Source: Acidovorax sp. Leaf160 (GTDB lineage Bacteria > Pseudomonadota > Gammaproteobacteria > Burkholderiales > Burkholderiaceae_C). From it: a DNA stretch of 64,000 nucleotides. The position numbers and the translations under genes are program-made. The stretch is from contig NZ_LMOV01000001.1 of the NCBI RefSeq assembly GCF_001424265.1, positions 422,068 to 486,067 on the forward strand. The letters are read 5' to 3'. Shown here piece by piece: positions 9,322 through 18,539 of this stretch (its first letter is position 1; each line of letters starts with the position of its first letter). The notes under the pieces were generated by a model. The model had not been told where the DNA came from. It did not search any database and worked only from the letters and a program-made list of their open reading frames with translations.

Positions 9322-11739
9322 TTATTGCGGGCTGTAGGGCGACGGGTTGCCCGGCACATAGGCCGGGGCTGGCGCGGGCGCGGCGGGCTGCACCAGCGGC
9401 ACTGGCTGCAGCGGCGCGATCAGCGGCGGCGGCGTGGGCGCGCGCGGCGCCACGGGCGCGCCGGGCTGCGTGGCGATGGGTTGCGCGGGCAGCGGCGGCA
9501 GCACCGGCGCGTCGGGCACGCTGCGCATCACCGTGCTGGGCGCGGGCTGCGTGGCCTGCTGCAGCGCGCGGATGGCCTCGTAGCGGTCCATCACCAGCGC
9601 GTCGCTGGTGGCGCCGTCGCGGATCACCACCGGGCGCAGGAACACCATCAGGTTGGTCTTGCGGCGCGAGCGGTTCTCGTTGCGAAACAGCGCGCCCACC
9701 ACCGGCAGGTCGCCCACCACCGGCACCTTGTCCTGGCCCAGGGCATAGCGGTCTTCCAGCAGGCCGCCCAGCACGATCACGCTGCCGTCGCCCACCAGCA
9801 CGGTGGATTCGATGGAGCGCTTGCTGGTGGTCGGGCCGTTGACCGAGTTGAGCGTGGAGGCGTCCACCTGCGACACCTCCTGGTAGAGCGTGAGCTTGAC
9901 GGTGCCGTTCTCGTTGATCTGCGGGCGCACGCGCAGCATCAGGCCCACGTCCTTGCGCTCCACCGTGGTGAACGGGTTCACCGTGGAGCTGCCGGTGGTG
10001 TTGGCATAGGAGCCCGTGGGGAAGGGCACGTTGTTGCCGATGATGATCTGGGCCTCTTCGTTGTCCAGCGTCATCAGGTTGGGGGTGGAGAGCACGTTGG
10101 CGTCGCCCGTGTTCTCCAGGAAGTTGGCGAGCGCGCCCAGGTAGTAGTTGCCGTTGATGCGCGGCGCAACGGCGATGTTGAGGCCGTTGTTCAGGTTGGA
10201 CGCGGCGCTGGCGATGGTGGTGGTATTGCCGGTGGCCGCAGCCAGCGCCAGGCTGAGGATGTTGGCCCCGCCCCCGGAACTGGACGCGCCGGAATTGGTG
10301 CCCAGCACGCCGACGGTGCCGTTGCCGTAGTTGCCCATCACGCCCTGCCACTGGATGCCGAATTCCGCCACTTTGTTGGCCGAGACCTCGACGATCAGGC
10401 TCTCCACCAGCACCTGCGCACGCCGGCCGTCGAGCTGGTCGATGACCGCACGCAGCTGGCGGAACTGCGGCTCGGGCGCCGAGATGATGAGCGAGTTGGT
10501 GGTCGGGTCGGCCTGGATCTGCCCGCCGGTCGAAGGCTGGTTGCTGTTGGCCGAATTCAGGCTGCCGGCGGCGCTGCCCAGGCCTCCGGCGCCGCTGCTG
10601 CCCGAGCCCATGGCGCCGGCGCCGCCGCCGAAGCTGCCGCCGGCCGTGCCGCCCGCCATGCCGCCGCCCGTCTGCGACAGGCCGCCCGTGGCGCTGCTGG
10701 TGGCGCCGCCGCTGGCGCTGCCGCCCGCAGCATTGCTGCCCATCGAGGCCGCCAGCGCGGCGCGGAGGGTGGTGGCTAGCTTCGTCGCGTCGGCGTTCTT
10801 CAGGTAGACCACGTGGATGTTGCCGTTTGCCGCACTGCTGCCGGGCGCGGCCGGCTGGTCGAGCTTGGCGACCAGCGTGCGCACCAGCGCCAGGCGCGCC
10901 GGGTTGGCTGCGCGCACGATCAGCGAATTGCTGCGCGGCTCGGCCAGCAGCGTGGTGCGAAAGCCCGTGTCCGACTGGCCGGCCGTGGGCGTGCCCTGGC
11001 CGGCGGCAGCCGTGGGGGCCGCGCTGCCCGACCCTTCGATCAGCCGCGACACCAGCGGTGCCAGCTCGCTCGCCACCGCGTTCTGCAGCGGGATGATCTC
11101 CACGTCGCTGGCATTGGACACATCCATCGCCGCCACGATGCGCGCGATGCGCTGCAGGTTGTCGGCGTAGTCGGTGATGACCAGCGAGTTGTTGCCCGGG
11201 TTCACGTTGATGGTGTTGTTGGGGCTGATGAGCGGGCGCAGCACCGGCACCAGGTTGGCTGCGTTCTCGAAATTCAGCTTGAATATCTGCGTGACGATCT
11301 GGCCGCCCGAAGGCGCGCGGCCCGAGCTGCCCTGCGTCACGCTCACCGAGCCGGCCTGCAGCTTGGCGTCGGCCTCGGGCACCACCTTGTAGAGCCCGGC
11401 CGCCTCCACCACGGTGAAGCCCTGCAGGCGCAGCGCCGCCAGGAACTGGTCGAACGCGGCGGCCGGCGTCACGGCCCGCTCGGTCACCAGGTTCAGCTGG
11501 CCCTTCACGCGCGGGTCCACCACCACGTTGCGGCCGGTGATGGTGGCCATGGTGCGGGCCAAGGCTTCGATGTCGGCACCGGCGAAGTTCAGCGTGACCG
11601 GCTCGCCCGCGCGCACGCTGCCGGTGCTGGTGGATACCGCAGTCTGCGCATGCAATGGGCCGCTGGCGCACGCCAGTAGGGCACAAGTAGCTATAAAATT
11701 AATAGCAAAATGCAGGCGCTGGGAAGGCAAGGAATTCAT
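9322..11739 (-). CDS. gspD: Type II secretion outer-membrane secretin GspD
   Basis: 805 residues. The N-terminal signal is followed by either a type I site after LHAQ or, ambiguously, a lipobox-like LLAC at 21-24. N0 (about 45-125) includes [15 protein letters not shown]1-N3 repeats follow, with [24 protein letters not shown] and [10 protein letters not shown]. The secretin core (about 440-720) contains [26 protein letters not shown] Gly/Ser/Ala-rich stretch of about 70 residues (335-405) interrupts N3, and the last ~85 residues are Pro/Ala-rich. It forms the outer-membrane channel. It is preceded by gspN with a 4-bp gap. The signal-peptide codons contain a copy of a dispersed palindromic repeat. 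Confidence 0.95.
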   Translation of the reverse strand: MNSLPSQRLHFAINFIATCALLACASGPLHAQTAVSTSTGSVRAGEPVTLNFAGADIEALARTMATITGRNVVVDPRVKGQLNLVTERAVTPAAAFDQFLAALRLQGFTVVEAAGLYKVVPEADAKLQAGSVSVTQGSSGRAPSGGQIVTQIFKLNFENAANLVPVLRPLISPNNTINVNPGNNSLVITDYADNLQRIARIVAAMDVSNASDVEIIPLQNAVASELAPLVSRLIEGSGSAAPTAAAGQGTPTAGQSDTGFRTTLLAEPRSNSLIVRAANPARLALVRTLVAKLDQPAAPGSSAANGNIHVVYLKNADATKLATTLRAALAASMGSNAAGGSASGGATSSATGGLSQTGGGMAGGTAGGSFGGGAGAMGSGSSGAGGLGSAAGSLNSANSNQPSTGGQIQADPTTNSLIISAPEPQFRQLRAVIDQLDGRRAQVLVESLIVEVSANKVAEFGIQWQGVMGNYGNGTVGVLGTNSGASSSGGGANILSLALAAATGNTTTIASAASNLNNGLNIAVAPRINGNYYLGALANFLENTGDANVLSTPNLMTLDNEEAQIIIGNNVPFPTGSYANTTGSSTVNPFTTVERKDVGLMLRVRPQINENGTVKLTLYQEVSQVDASTLNSVNGPTTSKRSIESTVLVGDGSVIVLGGLLEDRYALGQDKVPVVGDLPVVGALFRNENRSRRKTNLMVFLRPVVIRDGATSDALVMDRYEAIRALQQATQPAPSTVMRSVPDAPVLPPLPAQPIATQPGAPVAPRAPTPPPLIAPLQPVPLVQPAAPAPAPAYVPGNPSPYSPQ
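11681..11710 (-). repeat. Dispersed palindromic repeat core inside the gspD signal-peptide codons
   Basis: The core GCTATTAATTTTATAGC, followed by TACTTGTGC on the minus strand, matches the AT-rich palindromic end of the small repeat found intergenically at 31588, 38934 and elsewhere. Here it encodes [12 protein letters not shown] of the GspD leader. Confidence 0.6.
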
Positions 11740-11743
11740 ACGG

Positions 11744-12562
11744 TCAACCCACGGTGATGATGGAGCGCGCGCCGTTGCGCCGCCCGATGATGTTGAGAAG
11801 GTTCGCCAGCGCGGCTTCGCGGTCGGGCGCGGCGCTGGCCTCGCCGGTGAAGCGCAGGCGGTTGCCCACCCACTGGCCGCTGCCCTGCAGCAGCAGCGCG
11901 CCGCCCAGCGTGGTCAGCGTGAGCGTGGGGGCCGGGCCGCTGCCCTGCAGCGCCAGGCGGTAGCTGCCCATGGGGCGCAGGGTGGAAAGGCGGGAAGACA
12001 TGTCGAGCGCATCGAGCTGCAGGCTGCCGCCCAGCTGCATGCGGCCGTCGGCCCACGACAGGGTCAGCGCCTGGGTGGACAGCTGCAGCTGGCCCTGCGG
12101 CTGCACGGTGTTCCAGGGCGTGCCCAGGCCGGCCAGCACCGCGGCGGGCCACTGGCTGCGGCCGTCGGCCAGCGCCACGTGCGCCGTGCCCCAGCCGGCG
12201 CGCAGCGCGACGCGCAGCGGCTCGGCGGCGCTGGTGCAGCAGTCGGCCCGCAACTCGGCCCGCACGCCGGCCCAGGCCGGGCGCAGCCGCCACTGCAGCC
12301 GGCCGGGCAGGGCGGCGCGGTCCTGGCTGCCGCCGCCGCCCGTGAGCAGCAGCTGCGCCGAGCCGTTCCAGACCGTGCCGCGCGGCTCGGCCAGCTGCAC
12401 CTGGCCGGCGCTGGCACGGGCCACGCCCGCGGCCAGCCAGCGGGCGGGCGCGAACAGCGCCATCGCCGGCAGCACGCCCAGCAGCAGCCCGAGCACGGCC
12501 CAGCCCCACGGCGAGCGGGGCGCGGCAGTGGAGGACAGGTTGCGCGAGGAAGAACGGGCCAC
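11744..12562 (-). CDS. gspN: Type II secretion protein GspN
   Basis: 272 residues if the GTG at 12562 (VARSSSRNL) is the start; no ATG lies between the end of gspM and the first membrane segment, so the start is uncertain. One N-terminal transmembrane helix (about 18-40, GWAVLGLLLGVLPAMALF) is followed by a periplasmic region with GTVWNGSAQLLL, GGSLQLDALDMSS and PTLTLTTLGGALLLQGSGQW, the conserved stretches of the T2SS N family. It is an accessory inner-membrane component found in only some T2SS clusters. It lies between gspM and gspD in the operon. Confidence 0.85.
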   Translation of the reverse strand: MARSSSRNLSSTAAPRSPWGWAVLGLLLGVLPAMALFAPARWLAAGVARASAGQVQLAEPRGTVWNGSAQLLLTGGGGSQDRAALPGRLQWRLRPAWAGVRAELRADCCTSAAEPLRVALRAGWGTAHVALADGRSQWPAAVLAGLGTPWNTVQPQGQLQLSTQALTLSWADGRMQLGGSLQLDALDMSSRLSTLRPMGSYRLALQGSGPAPTLTLTTLGGALLLQGSGQWVGNRLRFTGEASAAPDREAALANLLNIIGRRNGARSIITVG

Positions 12563-12651
12563 GGGGAAAAGCGGTGTGAAGGGTGCGGGATGGAGGAAAG
12601 AGTTGCCAGGAGGCAGCGGAATGCGGGTGTACGCCGGCGGACGCTGGGCGC

Positions 12652-13302
12652 TCAGGTGGGCGGCAGCACCAGCACCAGCGTGCCGTCCCAGCGGGGCGGG
12701 CCGCTCGGGCTGGCCGGGCCGGCAGCGGACGCCGGGGCCGCGCCGGGCAGGCCGGCTCCTGCGGCCGTGCCGGCTCGGGGCGCGCCGGGCGCAGCCGGCG
12801 CCGCCGTGGCGGTGGCCGACCGGGTCAGCCTGGCTTCCAGCGGCACGGCGCGGCTGGTGCTGCGCACCTGCGTGAGCCACTGCGCCAGGGCGTCGGCGGG
12901 CGTGCCCTTCAGGGTGACGGTCACCCGGTCGCCTGCTGCCGTCAGCTGCGCGCTGGCGCCCAGCTGCTGGGTGAGCGATGTCTGCAGGCTGCGCAGCGCA
13001 TCGCTGCCGCGTGCGCGGGGCACGGCCTGCAATTGCAGCGCCTCGGCCTGCAGCGACTGCATGTGCTGCAGTTGCGCGTCGAGCGCGGCATGGCGGGCGG
13101 GGGCGGTGCGCAGCGTCTGCAGTGCCGGCGCCAGGGCCACCCACCACAGCAGGGCCAGTGCGACCACGCCGCCTGCGGCCAGCACCAGGGTCTGTTCGCG
13201 GCGCGCCATCGCCCTCCAGCGGGCCTGCAGCGCGGGGGCCAGCGGGGCGGCCGCGCCGCCGGGCGGGGCGCCGGCGCCGTGCTTCTTGCGCATGATGTTC
13301 AT
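12652..13302 (-). CDS. gspM: Type II secretion protein GspM
   Basis: 216 residues; the first few codons may be trimmed to the second Met. A single transmembrane helix (about 40-58, TLVLAAGGVVALALLWWVAL) is followed by a periplasmic coiled region (HAALDAQLQHMQSLQAEALQLQ) and a ferredoxin-like region with VTLKGTPADALAQWLTQVR. An Ala/Pro/Gly-rich tail follows. GspM is a bitopic partner of GspL in the assembly platform. It overlaps the gspL stop by four bases (ATGA), showing translational coupling. Confidence 0.9.
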   Translation of the reverse strand: MNIMRKKHGAGAPPGGAAAPLAPALQARWRAMARREQTLVLAAGGVVALALLWWVALAPALQTLRTAPARHAALDAQLQHMQSLQAEALQLQAVPRARGSDALRSLQTSLTQQLGASAQLTAAGDRVTVTLKGTPADALAQWLTQVRSTSRAVPLEARLTRSATATAAPAAPGAPRAGTAAGAGLPGAAPASAAGPASPSGPPRWDGTLVLVLPPT

Positions 13303-14546
13303 CGCTGCACCTCCAGCCGCACCTGCAGCAGGCCGTTCTGTTCACGCGCCAGGTAGCCGCGGGCCATCAGCCGCTGGTTCAGCGTGTCGATGGCGGCGGC
13401 GTCAAGGTCGAGCCCGCGCAGGCGCAGCTCGCCGCCTGCATATTCCAGCGATGCCGGCAGTTGTCCGTCCGGCAGCGCCGCGCCGGTGGCGGCCATGACC
13501 GGTTCCAGATCGGCGGGCGAGAGGCTGCCGGCGGCCTGGCGCAGCAGGGCCAGCTCGCGTTCCATCTGCACCGGCGCGTCCACGATGGCCCTGACTTGCG
13601 GGAAGGTCTGGGTGAGCGCGCTGCGCACGCCGGCTTCCTTGGCCGCCAGCGCCCGGCGTTCCTGCCAGGCCCACACGTTCAGTCCCACCACCTGTGCGAC
13701 GAGCAGCACCCCGATGGCCCAGCGCGCGGCGCGCCACTGGGGGGCGCGCGCCAGCAGGCCGGCGGCGCTGCCGGCCTTGCGCAGGGCGCGGGTGCGGCCG
13801 CTGCTGGCCAGGTCGAACTGGGCCAGGTCCCAGTCGCCGCGGGCCGCTTGCAGGGCGCGCTGGCTGGCGGTGTGCAGTTCCACCGGGCGGCCCAGCAGGC
13901 GCTCGGCCAGGGTGGCCACCGCGGGTTCCGCCCGCAGCGGCTCGGGCGCGGCAGCGTCGCCGGCGGCCTGGGCGCTGGCGCCCAGCCAGTCGAGCGACGC
14001 GGGCGTGAGCGGCAGCATCACCACGGCCTGATCGGCGCCGTGGCCGGTGGCCACCAGCTGCGGGTCTTCCGGCGTGCCGACGGCGAAGAATTCGGCCGCG
14101 CCGCTGGCCGTCGGGCCGGGCGCGAATTCGGGCACCACGCGCGACACCGGCCGGCCGGCGGCCTCCAGCGTCTGCAGGGCCGCGCGCAGCCAGGCGCGGT
14201 CGCACACGGCGACCCAGGCGGGCTCGCCCGCACGCGCGCCGGGCTGCAGCGCGAAGTGCAGCAGCACGGTGTCGTCGAGCAGGCGCTCTTCCAGCAGGCC
14301 TTCCAGCACGGCGCGCAGGCGCGGCGCCTGGCCGCCCGTGCCCTGGGGCAGGGTCACCCGGTGCCAGGAAAGCAGGCGCGCGGGCACCACGGCCACCGTC
14401 TCTCCGGCGCGCCCGGGGTCGGGCAGCAGGGCGGCGGTGGCGCTGGCATGGCGGATGGCGGTGTGGCCGTCGGCGGTCAGCGTGTAGCTGTACTCGGCGG
14501 CGGGCCCCGGCGTGTCCGGGGACAGGGTCAGGATGAGGGTGCTCAT
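13299..14546 (-). CDS. gspL: Type II secretion protein GspL
   Basis: 415 residues. The cytoplasmic actin-like N-terminal domain (about 1-255) includes VVPARLLSWHRVTLPQG and LEERLLDDTVLLHFAL. A transmembrane helix (about 270-290, AIGVLLVAQVVGLNVWAW) and a periplasmic ferredoxin-like domain follow. GspL links the GspE ATPase to the membrane platform. It overlaps gspM by four bases. Downstream of gspK there is a ~90-bp gap before its start. Confidence 0.92.
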   Translation of the reverse strand: MSTLILTLSPDTPGPAAEYSYTLTADGHTAIRHASATAALLPDPGRAGETVAVVPARLLSWHRVTLPQGTGGQAPRLRAVLEGLLEERLLDDTVLLHFALQPGARAGEPAWVAVCDRAWLRAALQTLEAAGRPVSRVVPEFAPGPTASGAAEFFAVGTPEDPQLVATGHGADQAVVMLPLTPASLDWLGASAQAAGDAAAPEPLRAEPAVATLAERLLGRPVELHTASQRALQAARGDWDLAQFDLASSGRTRALRKAGSAAGLLARAPQWRAARWAIGVLLVAQVVGLNVWAWQERRALAAKEAGVRSALTQTFPQVRAIVDAPVQMERELALLRQAAGSLSPADLEPVMAATGAALPDGQLPASLEYAGGELRLRGLDLDAAAIDTLNQRLMARGYLAREQNGLLQVRLEVQR

Positions 14547-14635
14547 GGATCGGTTCGGCGGGCCATTCTAGAGGCGGGCGATGACAGTGCCGCGCGCGGG
14601 ACGGGGGCGGGGCCGCTGGCGGGACGCGAGGACGC

Positions 14636-15730
14636 TCAGCGGCGCAGGGCGTCGGCACTGTCGCGCACGAAGCTGCCGCGCTCGCGCCACAGGGTGCGCA
14701 CCAGTCCCCGCTGCTTGAGCACCAGCGACCGTTCCTCCACCACCGCCGTGCCCAGCCGCAGCCGGCCGCGCACCTCGAAGTAGCTGGACGACACGGAATG
14801 CGTGGCCCCGGTCAGCTCGGCCTGGCTGCCGATCAGCCTGGCGGCGTCGGTCTCGGTCTTGAAGTAGTTGCCCTCGCGCGCCTGCACCAGCCGCTGCGCA
14901 TCGGCCATGTCCAGCTTGTCGATGCTGGCCCACAGCACCACGGCGTCGGCCGTGTTCACGTTGACCCGGGTGGGCACGGGCAGCAGCGTGGCATAGGGCG
15001 CGAGTGCCGCGACGCTGGCCGCCGACAGGCCCCACCAGGTCAGTTGCGACACGGTCTGCGGCAGCAGCGGCGCCGCTGCGTTGCGGCTGGCACTGACCGC
15101 GCCACCGGTCCCACCGGCACCGATCGCGCCGGTCGGCACGCCGGAGCCGGTGCCCGAGCCGATGCCGCCGCTGCGCTGCACCTGGGCCTGCGCCATGCCC
15201 TGGCTCAGCAGCGTCAGCTCCTGCATCGGCAGGCCCAGGTATTCGAAGAGCCGGGTGAACTGGCGCAGCGCCACCGGGTTGACCTGCCCGTTGCTGGCCA
15301 GGTTGCGCAGGTTCAGGCGTGACTGCAGATCGGTGATCTGCCCCGAGAGAAAGGCGTTGGCCGTGTCGGTGCTGGCATCTTCCACCTGGGCCACGCCCCG
15401 CTGCGCGGCCAGGAAGGTGGAGAGGCGCGCCTCTTCCAGCGGCACCGCCCAGGGCTCCGTCAGGTTGTCGGTGCCGTCGCCGTTGCGTGCCAGCGAATCC
15501 TCCCGCAGGATCAGCCGCGACCAGTCCAGCGCGCCCACCAGAATCCAGGCGGACTGCACGCGCGCGCGCTCGGCGGTCTCCACTTCCACCGACCGCCACT
15601 GCTGCCACATCGCGGCGGAGGCGAACGCGGCCACCAGCGTCACCGTCAGCATGGCTGCCAGGAGCGCGGCGCCCCGCTGGGCAGCGCTGCGGCAGGGGGC
15701 TGCCGTCTGCAAGGTGCGGCGCCCGCTCAT
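14636..15730 (-). CDS. gspK: Type II secretion minor pseudopilin GspK
   Basis: 364 residues from ATG 15730, overlapping the gspJ stop by four bases. The prepilin-like N-terminus is basic, then QRGAALLAAMLTVTLVAAFASAAMW, the typical GspK leader and hydrophobic helix in which GspK lacks the Glu5 of other pseudopilins. The large globular domain carries LNLRNLASNG and RVNVNTADAVVLWA, signatures of GspK. A Gly/Ser/Thr-rich loop of about 25 residues follows the SQGMAQAQVQR region. GspK is thought to cap the pseudopilus tip with GspI and GspJ. Confidence 0.92.
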   Translation of the reverse strand: MSGRRTLQTAAPCRSAAQRGAALLAAMLTVTLVAAFASAAMWQQWRSVEVETAERARVQSAWILVGALDWSRLILREDSLARNGDGTDNLTEPWAVPLEEARLSTFLAAQRGVAQVEDASTDTANAFLSGQITDLQSRLNLRNLASNGQVNPVALRQFTRLFEYLGLPMQELTLLSQGMAQAQVQRSGGIGSGTGSGVPTGAIGAGGTGGAVSASRNAAAPLLPQTVSQLTWWGLSAASVAALAPYATLLPVPTRVNVNTADAVVLWASIDKLDMADAQRLVQAREGNYFKTETDAARLIGSQAELTGATHSVSSSYFEVRGRLRLGTAVVEERSLVLKQRGLVRTLWRERGSFVRDSADALRR

Positions 15731-16422
15731 GACTTGTTGCCCCCTTGCAGCGGGTTGACCCAGTCGATCGTCATCTCGCCGGCCAGTGGGCCGCCCGCAG
15801 GCAGCAGCAACTGCAGGCGAATGCCGTCGGGAATGCTGGCCGCCTCGGGCGACAGACCGCCCGGCGTCTGCGGCGATGCCGAGGTGCCGGTACTGGACTG
15901 CGCGTTCGACCACGCGCCGCCCCGGTAATAGAACACCTGCCATTGCTGGACGGGCATCAGCACGGTTTCCGCGCGGCGCTCGGCCTCGCCCGGCGTGCGG
16001 GCCCACTGCGCCGCGCGCTGCCAGGCGTCCTCCCACTCGCCATGCGTGCGCAGCGGCGGCGACTGCCAGCGCAGCCACTGCGTCTGGCCATCCACCGCCC
16101 GGGACGCCCAGGCCACCACCAGCGCGCCCTCGTCGGGCAGCCGCGTGCCATGCCGCGTCAGCCGGAGCACCTGGCCGTCCCAGGCCAGGGGCTCCGTGCC
16201 CTCGATGGCCTGCAGCGCATCCAGGTCGGCCTTCCACTGCGCCAGTACCGTCTCCATGACCAGCAGGCCATCGGTGCGCTGGCGCGTCTGCTCCTGCGAC
16301 CGCACCATCCCATCCAGCCCGCGCCAGCTCATGATGGCGATCAGCGCCATGACCGCGATGGCGACCATCAGCTCGATCAGGGTGAAGCCATGTGCGCTAC
16401 GGCGATCAGCAAGCAGCCTCAA
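15727..16422 (-). CDS. gspJ: Type II secretion minor pseudopilin GspJ (TTG start)
   Basis: 231 residues if translation starts at TTG 16422, which is preceded by GGGGAG at proper spacing and gives the short leader LRLLADRRSAHG before FTLIELMVAIAV. The next in-frame ATG, at 16467, has no clear ribosome site and would give an over-long leader. The prepilin peptidase site is G|FTLIE with Glu5 present. The body has MSWRGLDGMVRSQEQT and QVFYYRGGAWSN, typical of GspJ. About 200 bp containing a dispersed repeat separates it from gspI. Confidence 0.88.
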   Translation of the reverse strand: MRLLADRRSAHGFTLIELMVAIAVMALIAIMSWRGLDGMVRSQEQTRQRTDGLLVMETVLAQWKADLDALQAIEGTEPLAWDGQVLRLTRHGTRLPDEGALVVAWASRAVDGQTQWLRWQSPPLRTHGEWEDAWQRAAQWARTPGEAERRAETVLMPVQQWQVFYYRGGAWSNAQSSTGTSASPQTPGGLSPEAASIPDGIRLQLLLPAGGPLAGEMTIDWVNPLQGGNKS

Positions 16423-16436
16423 TTGCCCGCTCCCCG
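16410..16436 (-). promoter_or_regulatory. Ribosome binding site deciding the gspJ TTG start
   Basis: On the minus strand GGGGAG lies eight bases before TTG (16422-16420). No ATG with comparable spacing exists near the prepilin leader. Confidence 0.6.
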
Positions 16437-16479
16437 TTGGTCGGCAGCGTCCACATGCCCCGAGCATCGCGCGGCGCTG

Positions 16480-16620
16480 AACTGACCGAAGGCCGCGGAG
16501 CAGGCCAAGCCAGCAGACGGCGGGGAGCTGGCTTGGCCAGGCCACTGCCGGCGCCCCTCTGCCCGACGTGCGCAGAACGTCGAGAGCGGGGGGAAGCGGC
16601 GGAGCCGCTCAGGGGGGAGG
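16480..16620 (+). repeat. Dispersed ~150-bp repeat, copy 1 (between gspI and gspJ)
   Basis: Shares ordered blocks with copies at 27371-27595 (inverted) and 35975-36118: 'gccgcggagcaggcca', 'gccaggcc', 'tgcccgacgtgc', 'cgagagcgg' and 'gaagcggcg-agccgctc', ending in a G-run. The last block forms a small stem (GCGGC/GCCGC). It sits inside the gsp operon without interrupting a reading frame. Confidence 0.75.
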
Positions 16621-16624
16621 GCCA

Positions 16625-17032
16625 TCAATACCTCCCCACGATGGTCGAAACCCGCAGCACGGAGTTGCCACCTTCCGACACCTGCGCATCGACGCGGCGG
16701 AACTGCGGGTTGGGCAGCGGCAGCACCGACACCAGCACGTCGTAGCGCCGCCCCGCCTGCTCGCACGTGAGCTGGGAATCGCCGATCGAGGGAATCTGGC
16801 TGGAAAGCCGCACCTTCACCAGCTCGTTTTCGGCGCACACATGCGCCAGCAGCACATCGGTCTGGCGTGCCGCGTTCCGCGTCAGGGCGGACGTGGCCTG
16901 CAGCCCCGCCAGCAGGGCGATGGCGACGATGGCCAAGGCCACCATCACCTCGACCAGCGTGAAGCCTCGCTGCTGGCCGGCGCAGCGGCGGGGGCGGGGG
17001 TGGCGGCGGATGCGGGCGTGTGCGCGCGTCAT
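16625..17032 (-). CDS. gspI: Type II secretion minor pseudopilin GspI
   Basis: 135 residues from ATG 17032, overlapping the gspH stop by four bases. The basic leader ends at QQRG|FTLVEVMVALAIVAIALLAGLQA, a textbook prepilin peptidase site with Glu5. The short globular domain includes AENELVKVRLS, the GspI signature region, and ends in RVSTIVGRY. GspI forms the pseudopilus tip complex with J and K. Confidence 0.93.
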   Translation of the reverse strand: MTRAHARIRRHPRPRRCAGQQRGFTLVEVMVALAIVAIALLAGLQATSALTRNAARQTDVLLAHVCAENELVKVRLSSQIPSIGDSQLTCEQAGRRYDVLVSVLPLPNPQFRRVDAQVSEGGNSVLRVSTIVGRY

Positions 17033-17463
17033 TGCAGGCCCTGCGCCGCAAAAGGCCGCAGCCCGTCGGTGGCCACCCGCACCGCGCGCTGCGGATACGC
17101 GCTGCTGACGATCACCACCTGCTGCGCGCCGATCAGCGGCTCCGGCCCCAGCCAAAGCACGGCCGGCCCGCGCACGCCGGTGGCGGCGTCCAGCCACTGC
17201 GTGGGCAACTGCGCGCCCTGCGGCAGCCCGTCGAAGCGGAACCCCTGCGGCCCACCCTGCCAGCGCACGGCCACGCCCGAGGTGCGCGACTGCACCCGCG
17301 CCGATTCCAGCAGCGCCGCCAGGCGCTCGCCCTCGCGCTGCAGCTGCGTGTCGCCGCTGTCGCGCAGCGCGAACCCCACGCCGACGGTGGCCAGGGCGAT
17401 GATGGAGATCACGACCAGCAGCTCCAGCAAGGTGAAGCCGCGTGAAGGGGGACGAGAGGTCAA
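17029..17463 (-). CDS. gspH: Type II secretion minor pseudopilin GspH
   Basis: 144 residues. The leader MTSRPPSRG precedes FTLLELLVVISIIALATVGVGFALRD, a class III prepilin signal with Glu5. The GspH domain contains ALLESARVQSRTSGVAVRW, a conserved feature of the H family. It is thought to sit at the pseudopilus tip beneath the I-J-K complex. It overlaps gspI by four bases and lies about 37 bp after gspG. Confidence 0.92.
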   Translation of the reverse strand: MTSRPPSRGFTLLELLVVISIIALATVGVGFALRDSGDTQLQREGERLAALLESARVQSRTSGVAVRWQGGPQGFRFDGLPQGAQLPTQWLDAATGVRGPAVLWLGPEPLIGAQQVVIVSSAYPQRAVRVATDGLRPFAAQGLQ

Positions 17464-17500
17464 GGCTCACACCCGGGGTGGAGGACCCCAGGCCACAGGA

Positions 17501-18046
17501 TCACTGCCAGCTGCCGATATCGGCATCCTTGCCTTCGCCGCCCGATTGGCCATCGGCGCCGAACGACATCACGTCGACCTCGCCCTTGATGCCCGGGCTG
17601 AGGTACTGGTAGGGCCGGCCCCAGGGGTCGTTGGGCAGCTTTTCCAGGTAAGGGCGCCAGTTGCCGGGCACCGGGCCGGTGGAGGGCTTGGCGATCAGCG
17701 CCTGCAGGCCCTGCTCGGCCGTGGGGTAGCGCTGGTTGTCCAGGCGGTAGAGCTTCAATGCCTGCACGATGTTGGTGATGTCGGTGCGGGCGGCGGTGCT
17801 GCGGGCGTCATCGGCGCGGTCGAGCACGTTGGGCACGATCAGCGCGGCCAGCACGCCGATGATGACCAGCACCACCATGAGCTCGATCAGGGTGAAGCCG
17901 GCTGCCACGCGGCGGCGGATGCGCTGGCCGAGCCGCCGCTGTCCGGTCGCGGCGGGCCCGCCAGGGGTGGCGGGGCCGGGCCGGGAAGCGGTGGCGATGG
18001 GCTGCATGGTGTCGATCAAACGCGTATGGGGGCTCGGATGGGACAT
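17501..18046 (-). CDS. gspG: Type II secretion major pseudopilin GspG
   Basis: 181 residues from ATG 18046, or 168 from ATG 18007; neither has a clear ribosome site. Both leave an unusually long Pro/Arg-rich leader before AAG|FTLIELMVVLVIIGVLAALIVPNVL. The body has DNQRYPTAEQGLQALI and NDPWGRPYQYLSPG, the calcium-site and C-terminal motifs of the major pseudopilin. It is the first gene of the minus-strand gsp operon. Only 23-62 bp separate it from divergent gspC, so the two promoters must overlap coding sequence. Confidence 0.93.
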   Translation of the reverse strand: MSHPSPHTRLIDTMQPIATASRPGPATPGGPAATGQRRLGQRIRRRVAAGFTLIELMVVLVIIGVLAALIVPNVLDRADDARSTAARTDITNIVQALKLYRLDNQRYPTAEQGLQALIAKPSTGPVPGNWRPYLEKLPNDPWGRPYQYLSPGIKGEVDVMSFGADGQSGGEGKDADIGSWQ

Positions 18047-18069
18047 ATCCGGTCAATCATAATCCTGCG

Positions 18070-18510
18070 ATGGTGACAAACACATACAGCCCCTGGGGCG
18101 TGCGGCTGGGCACGATGGCGCTCTGGGCTCTGGCGGGCGCAAGCACGGTGTACTGGGGCTTGAAGCTGTCCGCCCAGGCGCCGTCCCTGCCCGTCGCGGT
18201 GGCCGCGCCCGAGCCGGTGGCGCCGGACGCGCTGGCGCTGGCCCGCTTGCTGGGCGCAGGGCCGCCCACCCCGGTGGCGGCGCCGGCCGCAGCCAGCCGC
18301 TTCGCGCTGGTGGGCGTACTGGCCGGCACGTCCAGCGGCGGCGGTGCCGCGCTGATCGCCATCGATGGCAAGCCCGCGAGGCCGTACCGCGTCGGGGCCG
18401 AACTGGAGCCCGGGCTGGTGCTGCAGTCGCTGGGCCGCAACCAGGCGCGTCTGGGGCCGTCGATGGGCGGAGACACCAGCGTGGCGCTGGACATGCCGCT
18501 CCGGAAATAG
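18070..18510 (+). CDS. gspC: Type II secretion protein GspC, short form without PDZ domain
   Basis: 146 residues. One transmembrane helix near residues 12-32 (VRLGTMALWALAGASTVYW) is followed by a Pro/Ala linker and a homology-region-like domain: SRFALVGVLAG, GGGAALIAIDGKPARPYRVG, GLVLQSLGRNQARLG. GspC links the inner platform to the secretin N0 domain. Classical GspC is about 270-300 residues with a C-terminal PDZ or coiled-coil region; this one stops after the HR domain. It is transcribed divergently from gspG. Confidence 0.85.
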   Translation: MVTNTYSPWGVRLGTMALWALAGASTVYWGLKLSAQAPSLPVAVAAPEPVAPDALALARLLGAGPPTPVAAPAAASRFALVGVLAGTSSGGGAALIAIDGKPARPYRVGAELEPGLVLQSLGRNQARLGPSMGGDTSVALDMPLRK

Positions 18511-18539
18511 CCACCCACGCCGGCCCCCTGGCCCGGGCT

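Noticed and set aside
9158..11686. 842-codon minus-strand frame overlapping gspD
   Set aside because: Alternative frame of gspD, Arg/Gly/Gln-rich; gspD in the other frame has complete secretin motifs.
16423..16545. Longer gspJ start at ATG 16545 or 16467
   Set aside because: They run through the dispersed repeat, lack a ribosome site and give an over-long leader; TTG 16422 has GGGGAG.
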